A DNA stretch of 17,703 nucleotides from Gemmatimonadaceae bacterium (GCA_017881545.1 JADGQU010000016.1:1-17703); one strand, 5' to 3'. Shown: positions 1 to 6,915, numbered from the stretch's first letter. Notes: generated by a model not told the origin, from the letters alone. Numbers and translations: made by a program.

Positions 1-486
1 GATGCGTCCAAATACCTGGTCCAGAGCGTCGGAGTTGACCCCAAGCGCATCGGCATCTACGGCGGGAGCTACGGCGGGTTCATCACGCTTATGGCCCTGT
101 TTACGGAGTCTCCCCACTTTGGCGCGGGCGCGGCCTTGAGGAGCGTCACCGACTGGGCGCACTACAATCAGGGTTATACCTCAAACATCCTCAATCTCCC
201 GCAAAACGATACGCTGGCGTACCGTCAGTCGTCTCCTATTTACTTCGCGGAAGGTCTCCAGGATCCGCTGCTGATGGCGCACGGAATGGTAGACGTCAAC
301 GTCCATTTCCAGGATATCGTAAGGCTCACCGAACGATTCATCGAGCTCGGCAAGACGCGGTGGGAGCTTGCGGCGTATCCGGTCGAGGATCATGCATTCG
401 TAAGACCCTCGTCGTGGGCCGACGAGTATCGCCGCATCTACGAGTTGTTCGAGAGGTATTTGCCGGCTCGTAATTCATCCAAATGA
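1..486 (+). CDS. S9 family peptidase (prolyl oligopeptidase/DPP4 type), C-terminal part
   Basis: This is the last 161 residues of a gene that begins before the window. It encodes the alpha/beta-hydrolase domain of an S9 serine peptidase, which usually cleaves oligopeptides in the periplasm or cytoplasm. All three catalytic residues are visible. The nucleophile Ser is in GGSYGGF (window residue 23), the Asp is in HGMVDVNVHF (residue 98), matching the HGxxDxNV motif of DPP4-like enzymes, and the His is in VEDHAF (residue 131). The spacing fits the family and the frame is intact, so the enzyme should be active. The beta-propeller and any signal peptide lie outside the window. The TGA stop overlaps the ATG of the next gene (ATGA), so the two are probably translated together. 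Substrate preference (Xaa-Pro or other) cannot be judged from this fragment. Confidence 0.93.
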   Translation, partial: DASKYLVQSVGVDPKRIGIYGGSYGGFITLMALFTESPHFGAGAALRSVTDWAHYNQGYTSNILNLPQNDTLAYRQSSPIYFAEGLQDPLLMAHGMVDVNVHFQDIVRLTERFIELGKTRWELAAYPVEDHAFVRPSSWADEYRRIYELFERYLPARNSSK

Positions 487-677
487 TCAACTACATCACC
501 TCCATGCTTTCTCGCACAGCTTCCCTCGTCCGCGCGGTGCTCGGCGTCCCCGACTACGAGCGCTACCTCGGGCACATGCGGTCTGCCCATCCCGGCGATC
601 GGATAATGACCGAGACCGAGTTCCGGCACACGCGCATGAACGACCGCTACAACAAGGCGGGATCGAAGTGCTGCTAA
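483..677 (+). CDS. YbdD/YjiX family small protein (DUF466)
   Basis: This is a 64-residue protein with the whole YbdD/YjiX signature: GVPDYERYLGHM, then HPGDRIMTETEF, a basic RxxMNDRYNK stretch, and the family's terminal KCC dicysteine. Its length matches the family (about 65 residues). In enterobacteria these proteins are encoded directly after cstA or btsT (pyruvate/peptide-linked carbon starvation transporters) and are thought to modulate the transporter. Here the gene overlaps the end of an S9 peptidase gene by 4 bases instead, and no transporter is visible in the window. A CstA gene could still lie upstream of the peptidase. Recognition of the family is strong. The molecular role is not known from this sequence. 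Confidence 0.9.
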   Translation: MINYITSMLSRTASLVRAVLGVPDYERYLGHMRSAHPGDRIMTETEFRHTRMNDRYNKAGSKCC

Positions 678-698
678 AGCCCTAGCTGTGCAACAACT

Positions 699-736
699 GA
701 TTCGGTTGGCGTCTCCCCTGAGACCTCAACCGAGTC
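699..736 (+). promoter_or_regulatory. Long RNA hairpin directly upstream of the DUF4349 gene start
   Basis: A near-perfect inverted repeat has arms at 699-715 and 720-736, giving 17 paired positions with one C-C mismatch and two G-U wobbles around a 4-base CCCT loop. It ends four bases before the ATG at 741 and fills the place where a ribosome binding site would be. No T-tract follows, so it is not a classical intrinsic terminator for the upstream pair. It may hide the start region of the DUF4349 mRNA, stabilise the upstream message, or act as a weak or factor-assisted terminator. The structure is seen directly; the role is inferred. Confidence 0.6.
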
Positions 737-740
737 AGAA

Positions 741-1715
741 ATGAAAGCACTAGCCTCGCTCGTCATCGTCGCCTGCCTCCTCACTGGGTGCACCGACACT
801 TCTTCTTCAGCGGCCGATTCCAGCGGTCTCGTCAATGGGCGACGGGGCTTTTTGGGCAAGACATTGAACGCGCCGGTCGCAACGCCGACCTCCGGAGTGT
901 CGGCGAGAGCATCCGGCGTCATAGGGGGAGTCAGCGGCGCCACTTCCCTGAGTGAATCCGTTGGCGCTGTTGCGTCAGACGAAGCCGATTCACAGGCGGG
1001 CTCGGGCGCTGATCCGCTTCAGAACGTGAACGCCGCTGCCTCTCCCGCGCCCACGATGGTGATTCGTACGGGGCAGGCGTTCATTGAAGTCGACAAGGTC
1101 GACCCGGCGGTGCTCAGAATTCGTCAGCTCACCGCACAGCTCGGTGGATATATCACCAACTCCGCGATCAGTGGCGGCAACGATCAGATCAGGGTCGCGA
1201 CGCTCGAGCTCAAGATCCCGGTGACGAAATATGATCAGGCGGTGGGCTCGCTGTCGACGATCGGAAAGGTCGAGACCGTCAACTCGACGGCCCAGGATGT
1301 CGGCGAAGAGTTCGTCGATGTCTCCGCCCGTGTGAAGAACTCAGGGCGTCTCGAGGAGCGGCTCATCACCCTCCTCGCCACCAGAACCGGGAAGCTGGAT
1401 GAAGTGCTGCGCGTCGAGCGTGAGCTGGCGCGCGTGCGCGAAGAAATCGAGCGATACGAGGGCAGGCTTCGCTATCTGAGCGCGCGGGTGGCGATGAGCA
1501 CGCTCTCAATCACCGTGCACGAGCCGGCGCCGATATTGGGCAACACTCCCGGCGAGAATCCGATCGCCGCGGCCCTGCGGCGCGCGTGGAAGAACTTCGT
1601 CGGGCTCGTCGCCGCGCTAATCGCGTCGCTTGGTGTCGTTATTCCGCTGGCGCTGATCGCTTTCGGCGGATGGACAGGTTACCGGCGCTGGAAGAGCCGA
1701 AAGATCAGCGCGTGA
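741..1715 (+). CDS. DUF4349 domain-containing lipoprotein with C-terminal membrane helix
   Basis: This is a 324-residue exported protein. It opens with a lipoprotein signal (hydrophobic core, then lipobox LLTGC, Cys17), followed by a low-complexity Ser/Ala/Gly stretch to about residue 100. The DUF4349 region covers about 107-260 and includes GGYITNSAIS, LELKIPVTKYDQAV and VGEEFVDVSARVKN. It is followed by a charged heptad-rich segment at about 200-250 (RLEERL, ELARVREEIERYEGRL) expected to form a coiled coil. A strong transmembrane helix lies at about 288-310, followed by the basic tail YRRWKSRK. The combination suggests an envelope protein held in the membrane by both a lipid and a helix. 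No clear Shine-Dalgarno is visible because the hairpin at 699-736 occupies that site. The start is chosen because the signal peptide fits perfectly. Function is unknown for the family. The 3' end overlaps the convergent gene by 11 bases. Confidence 0.85.
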   Translation: MKALASLVIVACLLTGCTDTSSSAADSSGLVNGRRGFLGKTLNAPVATPTSGVSARASGVIGGVSGATSLSESVGAVASDEADSQAGSGADPLQNVNAAASPAPTMVIRTGQAFIEVDKVDPAVLRIRQLTAQLGGYITNSAISGGNDQIRVATLELKIPVTKYDQAVGSLSTIGKVETVNSTAQDVGEEFVDVSARVKNSGRLEERLITLLATRTGKLDEVLRVERELARVREEIERYEGRLRYLSARVAMSTLSITVHEPAPILGNTPGENPIAAALRRAWKNFVGLVAALIASLGVVIPLALIAFGGWTGYRRWKSRKISA

Positions 1716-2250
1716 GGTCCCGGTTGTACCACCACAACGCGCGGGACAGGGCCGAGTAGCCCATGTTCAGGTGCTGGACGCCCCATGCCGTTGCGATGGC
1801 GCCAGCGACCATGAGGATCGGGCTCGCCGCGTTGTTCGAGCTGTTGCTCGTAAGAATCGCGCCGACAACGACCGTGGTCGCTCCCAGACCACCTACGACA
1901 GAGCCACGAAAGTTGTTCGTCTTGAATGCGCGCGCTTCCATCGCTGCCTGCGGCGACGATCCGACCAGCTGGGTTACATCGAGGTCGCGAAACAATCCGG
2001 CGGTGCCGACTACAGTTCCGCTGGCGCCGCGAATGATGCTTGCACTGCCCCAACGCGACTCGAAGCGGAGCGCCTGGGTGTCATAGCCGCGGGACGAATC
2101 GCTGGCCGCGACTCCGCGCGCTGAAACTGGCGCCGTTCCCGATTCCGAGTTGGCAACGGCCGGCGCCCCATGACCTATGGTCTGGGCGCCGGCCGTCGCT
2201 GCACTAACCGAGGCGCCAATCAGCAGCGCCCGAAGAATTCTCGACTTCAT
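1705..2250 (-). CDS. Exported/membrane protein of unknown function, WWYNRDL paralog 1
   Basis: This 181-residue protein is not one I can assign to a family. It has a signal peptide (cleavage likely after AGA-Q near residue 22), an Ala/Ser-rich spacer, and a soluble core (ALRFESRWGSASIIRGASG, then GLFRDLDVTQLVGSSPQA). Two hydrophobic helices follow (about 118-134 and 144-160), and the C-terminus reads ALSRALWWYNRDLTR. It is clearly related to the next gene upstream (2318-2785). The IIRGAS, FR-DV, SP-A, EA-F and ALSRA-WWYNRDL positions all match, so the pair arose by duplication. A GAGGA ribosome binding site precedes the ATG. It is the last gene of a likely three-gene operon of exported proteins, and its stop lies inside the 3' end of the convergent DUF4349 gene. 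Its function is not known. Confidence 0.8.
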   Translation of the reverse strand: MKSRILRALLIGASVSAATAGAQTIGHGAPAVANSESGTAPVSARGVAASDSSRGYDTQALRFESRWGSASIIRGASGTVVGTAGLFRDLDVTQLVGSSPQAAMEARAFKTNNFRGSVVGGLGATTVVVGAILTSNSSNNAASPILMVAGAIATAWGVQHLNMGYSALSRALWWYNRDLTR

Positions 2251-2317
2251 TGATCCTCATTGGTGGTTCAATCTGTCCTCTACAGACGATTGAGCGACCC
2301 GAGGAACACAATTCTCG

Positions 2318-2785
2318 CTATTTCTTCAGATCGCGATTGTACCACCAGATTGCCCTGGAAAGGGCTCGATGGGCGGTCTCCAGCTTGAACCCCCCAACCG
2401 TAATCAGCGACACGCTTGCGATGGTAAATCCGGTCGGAATCGCCTGGTTCAGACCGTTGATTCGAGACGCGCCAATAGCCGCGCCCAGGGTCGCGATTCC
2501 AAGAGAGGCCAGCCACGTTCCCGGACGGTAGTTGCGCTGAAATACCGTCGCCTCCGCGACGGCGTGGGGAGACTGGCTCACAACGGCTGCCACATCAACC
2601 GCGCGGAAAACTCCTATCTTCGCTACCACCGTTTCCGAGGCGCCGCGTACTATCCTGATCGTCCCGCCATGCTCGTCGATGCGAAGCGCGTTTTCCTCGT
2701 AGCTCCGCTCCTGAGCAGTCAAAACAGTCGGCCCCATCATGAGGATGCAGGTCCCGGCGCAAAGTGCCAGCAGTAAACGTGACAT
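2318..2785 (-). CDS. Exported/membrane protein of unknown function, WWYNRDL paralog 2
   Basis: This 155-residue protein has an N-terminal signal peptide (cleavage likely after LTA-Q, about residue 24). A short core follows (ALRIDEHGGTIRIVRGAS, then GVFRAVDVAAVVSQSPHA), then two hydrophobic helices (about 92-106 and 118-133) and the C-terminal motif ALSRAIWWYNRDLKK. It shares this whole layout with the product of 1705-2250 but lacks that protein's Ala/Ser spacer. The start is supported by a very strong ribosome binding site (GGGAGGGGAG just before the ATG). Only 15 bases separate it from the lipoprotein gene upstream and 67 bases separate it from its paralog downstream, so the three are probably co-transcribed. 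The conserved aromatic C-terminus after the second helix may be a membrane-surface or interaction motif. No function can be assigned. Confidence 0.82.
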   Translation of the reverse strand: MSRLLLALCAGTCILMMGPTVLTAQERSYEENALRIDEHGGTIRIVRGASETVVAKIGVFRAVDVAAVVSQSPHAVAEATVFQRNYRPGTWLASLGIATLGAAIGASRINGLNQAIPTGFTIASVSLITVGGFKLETAHRALSRAIWWYNRDLKK

Positions 2786-2800
2786 CTCCCCTCCCGTTCG

Positions 2801-4108
2801 CTATTGGTGGTAAACGATCGTCGCACGCCCATTGAGCGTGGTTCCATCCATGATCACGTGCGTGTTGCCGGGATAGGAGTAGCCGGCGCTCGCCTGATCG
2901 ACAGCGGCTCCCAGAAAGTCATCGTTAGTGAGCAGCCACGCACCAGAGTTTGAGAAGAGCGTGCCCAGGAAAACTCCAGCCATCACCAAGGGCGATGCCC
3001 TCGGAAAAATCTTGATGGCGACTGTGCTGAACGCATTCGCGGTGGATTTTAGCAGCTCGACCAGTGAGTTGGTATCGAGCTTGAGCACGCACGGCACGTT
3101 GTCGTCCTCCCAAAAGAGAACGTGGAACCCCTGGTTGAACTTGTCCGCAAATGCCGCCGTTTCGTCGGCCGAAAATAGCATCACTTTGCCCTCCCAGAAC
3201 CCGGTGTTCTGGTCGAAGACCTTTCGGAAATCATATGGGTGCTCGCCCGAGCACGACAGGTCGGCTCCGTAACGCGGATTGGCTGCGTCCGTTGGCCCCT
3301 GAATGTGGACCTCGATTTCCGGATCGCCGCGAAACCACTCCTCCTTCATGTCCAGAATCCGCGAGTATTCCAGATAGAGTCCCGGCGGGACGGCAGGTGG
3401 TGCGCTGCCACCCCCGCCACCGCACGTGTCCCCACAGGCGATAAGGCTGGATCCTTTGGGTGCCAGCCGCTCGAGCGTTCCGATCGAGCTGCCGCCCAGG
3501 TCGCGAACGTTTCGGGATGCGGCCGCGGCCATTGGCTCGTCGAATCGCGTTTCCACCGGCACGATCGAGAGCGTTGGTTGTTCCGGTGCGATCTTCCGGT
3601 CGAGCGAGACCTCTCTTCCCGTCTCGTCAAACGCCACGATCGGGGCGGACTCATCCAGCTGCGAGACAACGAGAATGTCCCCTTTGCCAGTCCACGATTC
3701 GCGATGCCTCACGACCGGCATGTAGAACTCGAGGGGTCTAATCGCGGCCAGCGCGCCGAATACATCGCTTTCCCCACCGCGGGTGCGCGCAGCCATGCCT
3801 TCGAGCAGCGCTCGGCCGTCCTTTGAGCGCAGATAACTGGTGAGTTGAAGCTTGTGCTCGTGAAAGGGCGCCGCTCGCATGTCGCGTTTGAGGTGCTGCC
3901 GCGCCGGCTCGTTGTCCATCGCCACCGCGACCAGCCGCGCGATCCTGGTCAGCGCGACGCGTTCAGCGCTCGCGGCCGCGGGCGTTGGCTCGGCTAGTAC
4001 ATCCTTCGATGCAGTAGGGCCGACAGAACGCCCCGCGGGATCTGCGCAGGCAGTGAAGGCCACGAACAGCGCGAAAAAAAGAACTCCTTTGCCACGTGTG
4101 TGTTTCAT
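2801..4108 (-). CDS. Putative lipoprotein of unknown function (435 residues)
   Basis: The reading frame is open further upstream, but the start at 4108 is chosen for two reasons. It follows GAGGAGGAAG, and it opens a good signal peptide ending at a lipobox-like FTAC (Cys21; the Phe at -3 is slightly unusual). The mature protein has a helical first part (about 50-110, VALTRIARLVAVAM to LLEGMAAR) and a beta-rich part (about 120-220, FYMPVVRHRESW, DILVVSQLDESAPIVAFDETG). A short Cys/Gly hinge (C225, C229 and Gly230-234) leads to a second domain (about 240-435) with EEWFRGDPEIEVHIQG, two further cysteines (286, 340) and a hydrophobic segment near 372-395. The layout faintly recalls DUF3103-type secreted proteins, but that is a memory of the pattern and not a match I can confirm. 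It heads a probable operon with the two WWYNRDL paralogs. Confidence 0.83.
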   Translation of the reverse strand: MKHTRGKGVLFFALFVAFTACADPAGRSVGPTASKDVLAEPTPAAASAERVALTRIARLVAVAMDNEPARQHLKRDMRAAPFHEHKLQLTSYLRSKDGRALLEGMAARTRGGESDVFGALAAIRPLEFYMPVVRHRESWTGKGDILVVSQLDESAPIVAFDETGREVSLDRKIAPEQPTLSIVPVETRFDEPMAAAASRNVRDLGGSSIGTLERLAPKGSSLIACGDTCGGGGGSAPPAVPPGLYLEYSRILDMKEEWFRGDPEIEVHIQGPTDAANPRYGADLSCSGEHPYDFRKVFDQNTGFWEGKVMLFSADETAAFADKFNQGFHVLFWEDDNVPCVLKLDTNSLVELLKSTANAFSTVAIKIFPRASPLVMAGVFLGTLFSNSGAWLLTNDDFLGAAVDQASAGYSYPGNTHVIMDGTTLNGRATIVYHQ

Positions 4109-4109
4109 A

Positions 4110-4119
4110 CTTCCTCCTC
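4110..4119 (-). promoter_or_regulatory. Strong ribosome binding site that fixes the lipoprotein start
   Basis: On the minus strand the sequence reads GAGGAGGAAG, one base before the ATG at 4106-4108. It decides between the ATG at 4108 and further in-frame starts up to 4324, which would run through the 3' end of the MFS gene and add 72 Arg/Ser-rich residues ahead of the signal peptide. Confidence 0.75.
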
Positions 4120-4199
4120 GGCGACCTGGTGCGGTTGATGAAGCGCGCACTCTATTCGCTCGCGGAGGAGCAAGCGTAATCGGCGAACCGCTTACGAGA

Positions 4200-5441
4200 T
4201 CACTTCGCCTCGCGCAACTGCGAGGAGGGGGCGACCGCCGCCATGAGCAGCGCCGCGACGAGCGCCAGCGTCGCTCCGAATACGAACGCGCTCGACGACC
4301 CCCACCGGTCCCAGATCCAGCCAAAGATGAGCGACGCGGGGAGAGCGCCCAACCCGATGGCGAGATTGTACCAACCGAACGCTGCCCCGCGCCGAGCCAT
4401 GGGAACGATGTCGGCGACGAGCGCCTTCTCGGTGCCCTCGGTCATGCCGTAGAAGATTCCGTAGACCGCGAACAGGCCCCACGCCTGCCAGGGCCCGCCC
4501 TCCCACGCGAACGCGAAATACACCGCGGCGTAGAGGAGCCATCCTCCGACGATCAGAGGCTTGCGGCCGATCCTGTCGGAGAGCTGTCCGCCGTAGGTGC
4601 CGGTCGCCGACTTCACGAGGTTGAGCAGAGCCCAGAGTATCGGCGCCAGGGCCACAGGCACACCCAGTTGATTGGCCCGGAGCAGCAGAAAAGCGTCGGT
4701 GGAGTTTCCGAGCGTAAAAAGCAGGACAACGACGAGGTACGCCCAGAACCCGCTGCCCAGACTGCCCGATCCGCCGGCTTCTCCCGGTTTGGCACCGGTG
4801 TCCCGCCGCGGGATGTCGCGCACAACTACTATCAAAATCACCATCGCGATTGCCGCCGGAATCGCCGACAGCCAGAACACGGTCCTCATCGCGTGCTCAT
4901 CGCGTGGCAGGAGGTGCTTGCTGGTATCGAGAGCGCCGACGCCGTGAAGCCTGAGGATGAAAAACGCCACGAGCGGCCCCAATACCGCACCCGCGTTGTC
5001 GGCCGCTGCATGAAACCCGAACGCGCGCCCCCGCGCTTCCGGCGCCGCCGAGTCGGCGAGCAGCGCATCGCGAGCGGAGCTGCGAATGCCCTTGCCCACC
5101 CGGTCCGTGACGCGAATCGCCAGCACTTGCGCCGCGCTGTGCGCGGCGGCGGTGAAAGGACGCACGATCGACGCAAGGAGATAACCGGCGACGACGAACG
5201 GCTTCCTGCTCGCAACTTTGTCTGACCACCAACCGCTCAGGAGCTTGAGCAGCGATGCGGTCGTCTCGGCCGTCCCCTCTATCGCGCCGATGAAGCTGGC
5301 GTTGGCGCCCAGCACGCCGGCGAGAAAAACCGGCAGCAGCGGATAGATCATCTCGGTCGACACGTCGGTGAAGAAGCTCACCGCGCCCAGGCCGATGACG
5401 TTACGCCCGAGCTTCGGTCGCGGTTTCTTCTCCACTGCCAC
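4200..5441 (-). CDS. MFS transporter
   Basis: This 413-residue protein has about twelve hydrophobic helices in two halves joined by a charged, Gly-rich loop (about 212-228), the normal MFS layout. Typical motifs are SFFTDVSTEMIYPLLPVFL in helix 1, WWSDKVASRKP between helices 2 and 3, DRVGKGIRSSARDAL at about 113-127, and the second-half repeat QLSDRIGRKPLIV. The DRxGKGxR...RDAL pattern recalls a subgroup of putative drug or metabolite exporters (MJ1317-like), but the substrate is unknown. The start is GTG (a second GTG lies two codons in), five bases after the stop of the nucleotidyltransferase gene. It therefore appears to be the last gene of the cupin-nucleotidyltransferase-MFS operon. No clear ribosome binding site is seen, so translation may depend on coupling to the gene before it. 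Confidence 0.9.
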   Translation of the reverse strand: MAVEKKPRPKLGRNVIGLGAVSFFTDVSTEMIYPLLPVFLAGVLGANASFIGAIEGTAETTASLLKLLSGWWSDKVASRKPFVVAGYLLASIVRPFTAAAHSAAQVLAIRVTDRVGKGIRSSARDALLADSAAPEARGRAFGFHAAADNAGAVLGPLVAFFILRLHGVGALDTSKHLLPRDEHAMRTVFWLSAIPAAIAMVILIVVVRDIPRRDTGAKPGEAGGSGSLGSGFWAYLVVVLLFTLGNSTDAFLLLRANQLGVPVALAPILWALLNLVKSATGTYGGQLSDRIGRKPLIVGGWLLYAAVYFAFAWEGGPWQAWGLFAVYGIFYGMTEGTEKALVADIVPMARRGAAFGWYNLAIGLGALPASLIFGWIWDRWGSSSAFVFGATLALVAALLMAAVAPSSQLREAK

Positions 5442-5446
5442 CGAGT

Positions 5447-6430
5447 CTACGATGCCCGCACCTCCGAATGGTCGCCCACCGTCACCTCGCCCTTCACACC
5501 TTCGACCACCGTGTCGTCGCCGACGAGCGAGTTCTTCAGAACCGACTTCGTGATCTTTGCGTTTGAACCCACTATTGAGTGACTGATGCTGGTGCCATCG
5601 AGTACGGAGCCCGCCCCGATCGACACGTTGGGGCCGACCTTCGACTTCTTCAATGTGACATTGTCTTCTATGTAGACGGGGTCGATGATCGTCGAATCAC
5701 CGACGTTCTTCGGGCGACGCGCCCGGCCGCGCTTGAGCATCGCCTCGTTGGTCTCGATCATCGTCTCGATTTTCCCGGCGTCGTACCACCCTTCGACGTC
5801 GATGACTTTGATCTTCGCGCCCTTGTCGATCATGTACTGGAACGCGTCGGTGAGAAAGTATTCGCCCTGATTCTTCGGCTGCTTCAGAACGTATTCGATT
5901 CCCTCGAATAGCAGCTTCCAGTTCCGCATGTAGTACAGCCCGATGTTGGCGCGCTTGGAGACCGGCGTCTTCGGCTTCTCGATGATCTTCGTCATGTTGC
6001 CGTCCTTGTCGGTCACGACGACACCGAAGCGCTGATAGTCTTCGACCTCCTTCACCCAGATGATGCCGTCGGCGTCCACGCTCTTCACCTTGGAAAGATC
6101 GGCGTCGAAGATCGTGTCCACGAAGATGATCAGCACGGGCTGGTCGACGTAGGGACGCGCCAGCGCGATCGCCCCCGCCGTCCCATCCTGCACCTTCTGC
6201 TCGATGAACACCGAGGGCACGTCCATCTCGGCGCGCGCGAAAGCTTCGACTTTCTCCTTGAGATGGCCGGTGATGTAAACGATCTCCTCGACGTTGCCCA
6301 GCTTCTTCAGCTCGTCGAGGACGTACGACATCACCGGCTTCCCCGCGACCTTCATCATCGGCTTGGGCGTCAGGTAAGTGTGCGGGCGAAGCCGGGTTCC
6401 CTTACCCGCCAGCGGGATTATCACTTTCAT
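5447..6430 (-). CDS. Sugar-phosphate nucleotidyltransferase with C-terminal left-handed beta-helix
   Basis: This is a 327-residue enzyme of the NTP_transferase family, which joins a sugar 1-phosphate to a nucleotide to make an activated sugar. The nucleotide-binding signature is present (LAGKGTRLRPHTYLTPKPM at residues 7-25), as are QDGTAGAIA (81-89), a metal-binding Asp in FVDTIFD (D105), the EKP motif (151-153) and the second metal Asp in GWYDAGK (D217). The usual Gly before the first Asp is replaced by Val. Residues from about 240 to the end show hexapeptide-type repeats (IIDPVYIEDNVTL, VGPNVSIGAGSVL, IVGSNAKI, LVGDDTVVEG) that would form a short left-handed beta-helix. Layout and size resemble RmlA/GlmU-like enzymes, but sugar and nucleotide cannot be decided by eye. 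It overlaps the cupin gene by 4 bases (ATGA) and has a good site, GAGAGGGG, upstream. Confidence 0.9.
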   Translation of the reverse strand: MKVIIPLAGKGTRLRPHTYLTPKPMMKVAGKPVMSYVLDELKKLGNVEEIVYITGHLKEKVEAFARAEMDVPSVFIEQKVQDGTAGAIALARPYVDQPVLIIFVDTIFDADLSKVKSVDADGIIWVKEVEDYQRFGVVVTDKDGNMTKIIEKPKTPVSKRANIGLYYMRNWKLLFEGIEYVLKQPKNQGEYFLTDAFQYMIDKGAKIKVIDVEGWYDAGKIETMIETNEAMLKRGRARRPKNVGDSTIIDPVYIEDNVTLKKSKVGPNVSIGAGSVLDGTSISHSIVGSNAKITKSVLKNSLVGDDTVVEGVKGEVTVGDHSEVRAS

Positions 6431-6876
6431 GGCTCGGTTGTCCCCTCTCGGCCGTATTTGTCGCTCAGGCGGACGACGTCGTCGATTTCAGGCGTCGATA
6501 CTTCCAGCACATCGCAGTCCGTCCGAGCGATCATCTGGTGGATCGTCCCCGGTGTGATCCTGAATGATTCGCCGACCTTGAGCTTCATGTCGTCGAGAAC
6601 GTCATCGCCCTCCCTCTGAACGCGATACACGATTTCGCCAGAGAGCAGATGGACGGTTTCATCCTTCCTGTTGTGATACTGCACCGACAACTCGTGTCCG
6701 GCGTTGATGTGGAGAATCTTCCCCACGTACCGGTCTGACAGCGCCCAGATGGTCTCGTGTCCCCACGGCTTCGGTACGTGCGTGACCCCTACTCTGCCCG
6801 ACTTTGGTCGCGCGGCGCCGCGCTTGCTCGCCGTACGCGACTTGGGGGCGCGCTTGGGTGCTTTCTTCTTTGGCAT
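6427..6876 (-). CDS. PMI type II-like cupin protein with basic N-terminal tail
   Basis: This 149-residue single-domain cupin resembles the C-terminal half of bifunctional mannose-1-phosphate guanylyltransferase/mannose-6-phosphate isomerase enzymes. The family motifs are KPWGHETIWA, then the first metal motif SVQYHNRKDETVHLLSGE and the second, GESFRITPGTIHQM. VLEVSTPEIDDVVRLSDKYGR is also typical. It probably isomerises or binds a sugar phosphate. The first 28 residues are a separate Lys/Arg/Ala/Pro tail with 12 basic residues, which the family does not need. No Shine-Dalgarno precedes the ATG and no alternative start is available before the cupin fold. A possible -10 box 7 bases upstream suggests a leaderless message. 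It appears to be the first gene of the operon with the nucleotidyltransferase and the MFS transporter. Confidence 0.88.
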   Translation of the reverse strand: MPKKKAPKRAPKSRTASKRGAARPKSGRVGVTHVPKPWGHETIWALSDRYVGKILHINAGHELSVQYHNRKDETVHLLSGEIVYRVQREGDDVLDDMKLKVGESFRITPGTIHQMIARTDCDVLEVSTPEIDDVVRLSDKYGREGTTEP

Positions 6877-6883
6877 GCGTAAA

Positions 6884-6915
6884 TATCTATCGCCAAGTCA
6901 CACGCGGCCACTTGG
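6884..6915 (-). promoter_or_regulatory. Candidate promoter and inverted repeat ahead of the cupin operon
   Basis: On the minus strand TAGATA (6884-6889) ends seven bases before the ATG, where a -10 box would place transcription start at or next to the A of the ATG. No convincing -35 box is found at 17 bases. Just upstream is a perfect 6-base inverted repeat, CCAAGT...ACTTGG (6893-6898 and 6910-6915, 11-base gap), which could be an operator or a chance palindrome. The 119 bases between the APH gene and the cupin gene otherwise hold nothing I recognise. Confidence 0.3.

Noticed and set aside
699..736. Hairpin as a rho-independent terminator for ybdD
   Set aside because: No T-tract follows the stem; the next bases are AGAAATGAAAG. 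Kept as a regulatory structure instead.
3879..5225. 448-codon open frame on the plus strand opposite the lipoprotein and MFS genes
   Set aside because: It lies wholly antisense to two convincing genes, is rich in Arg, Gly and Pro as GC-rich shadow frames are, and has no domain or ribosome binding site.
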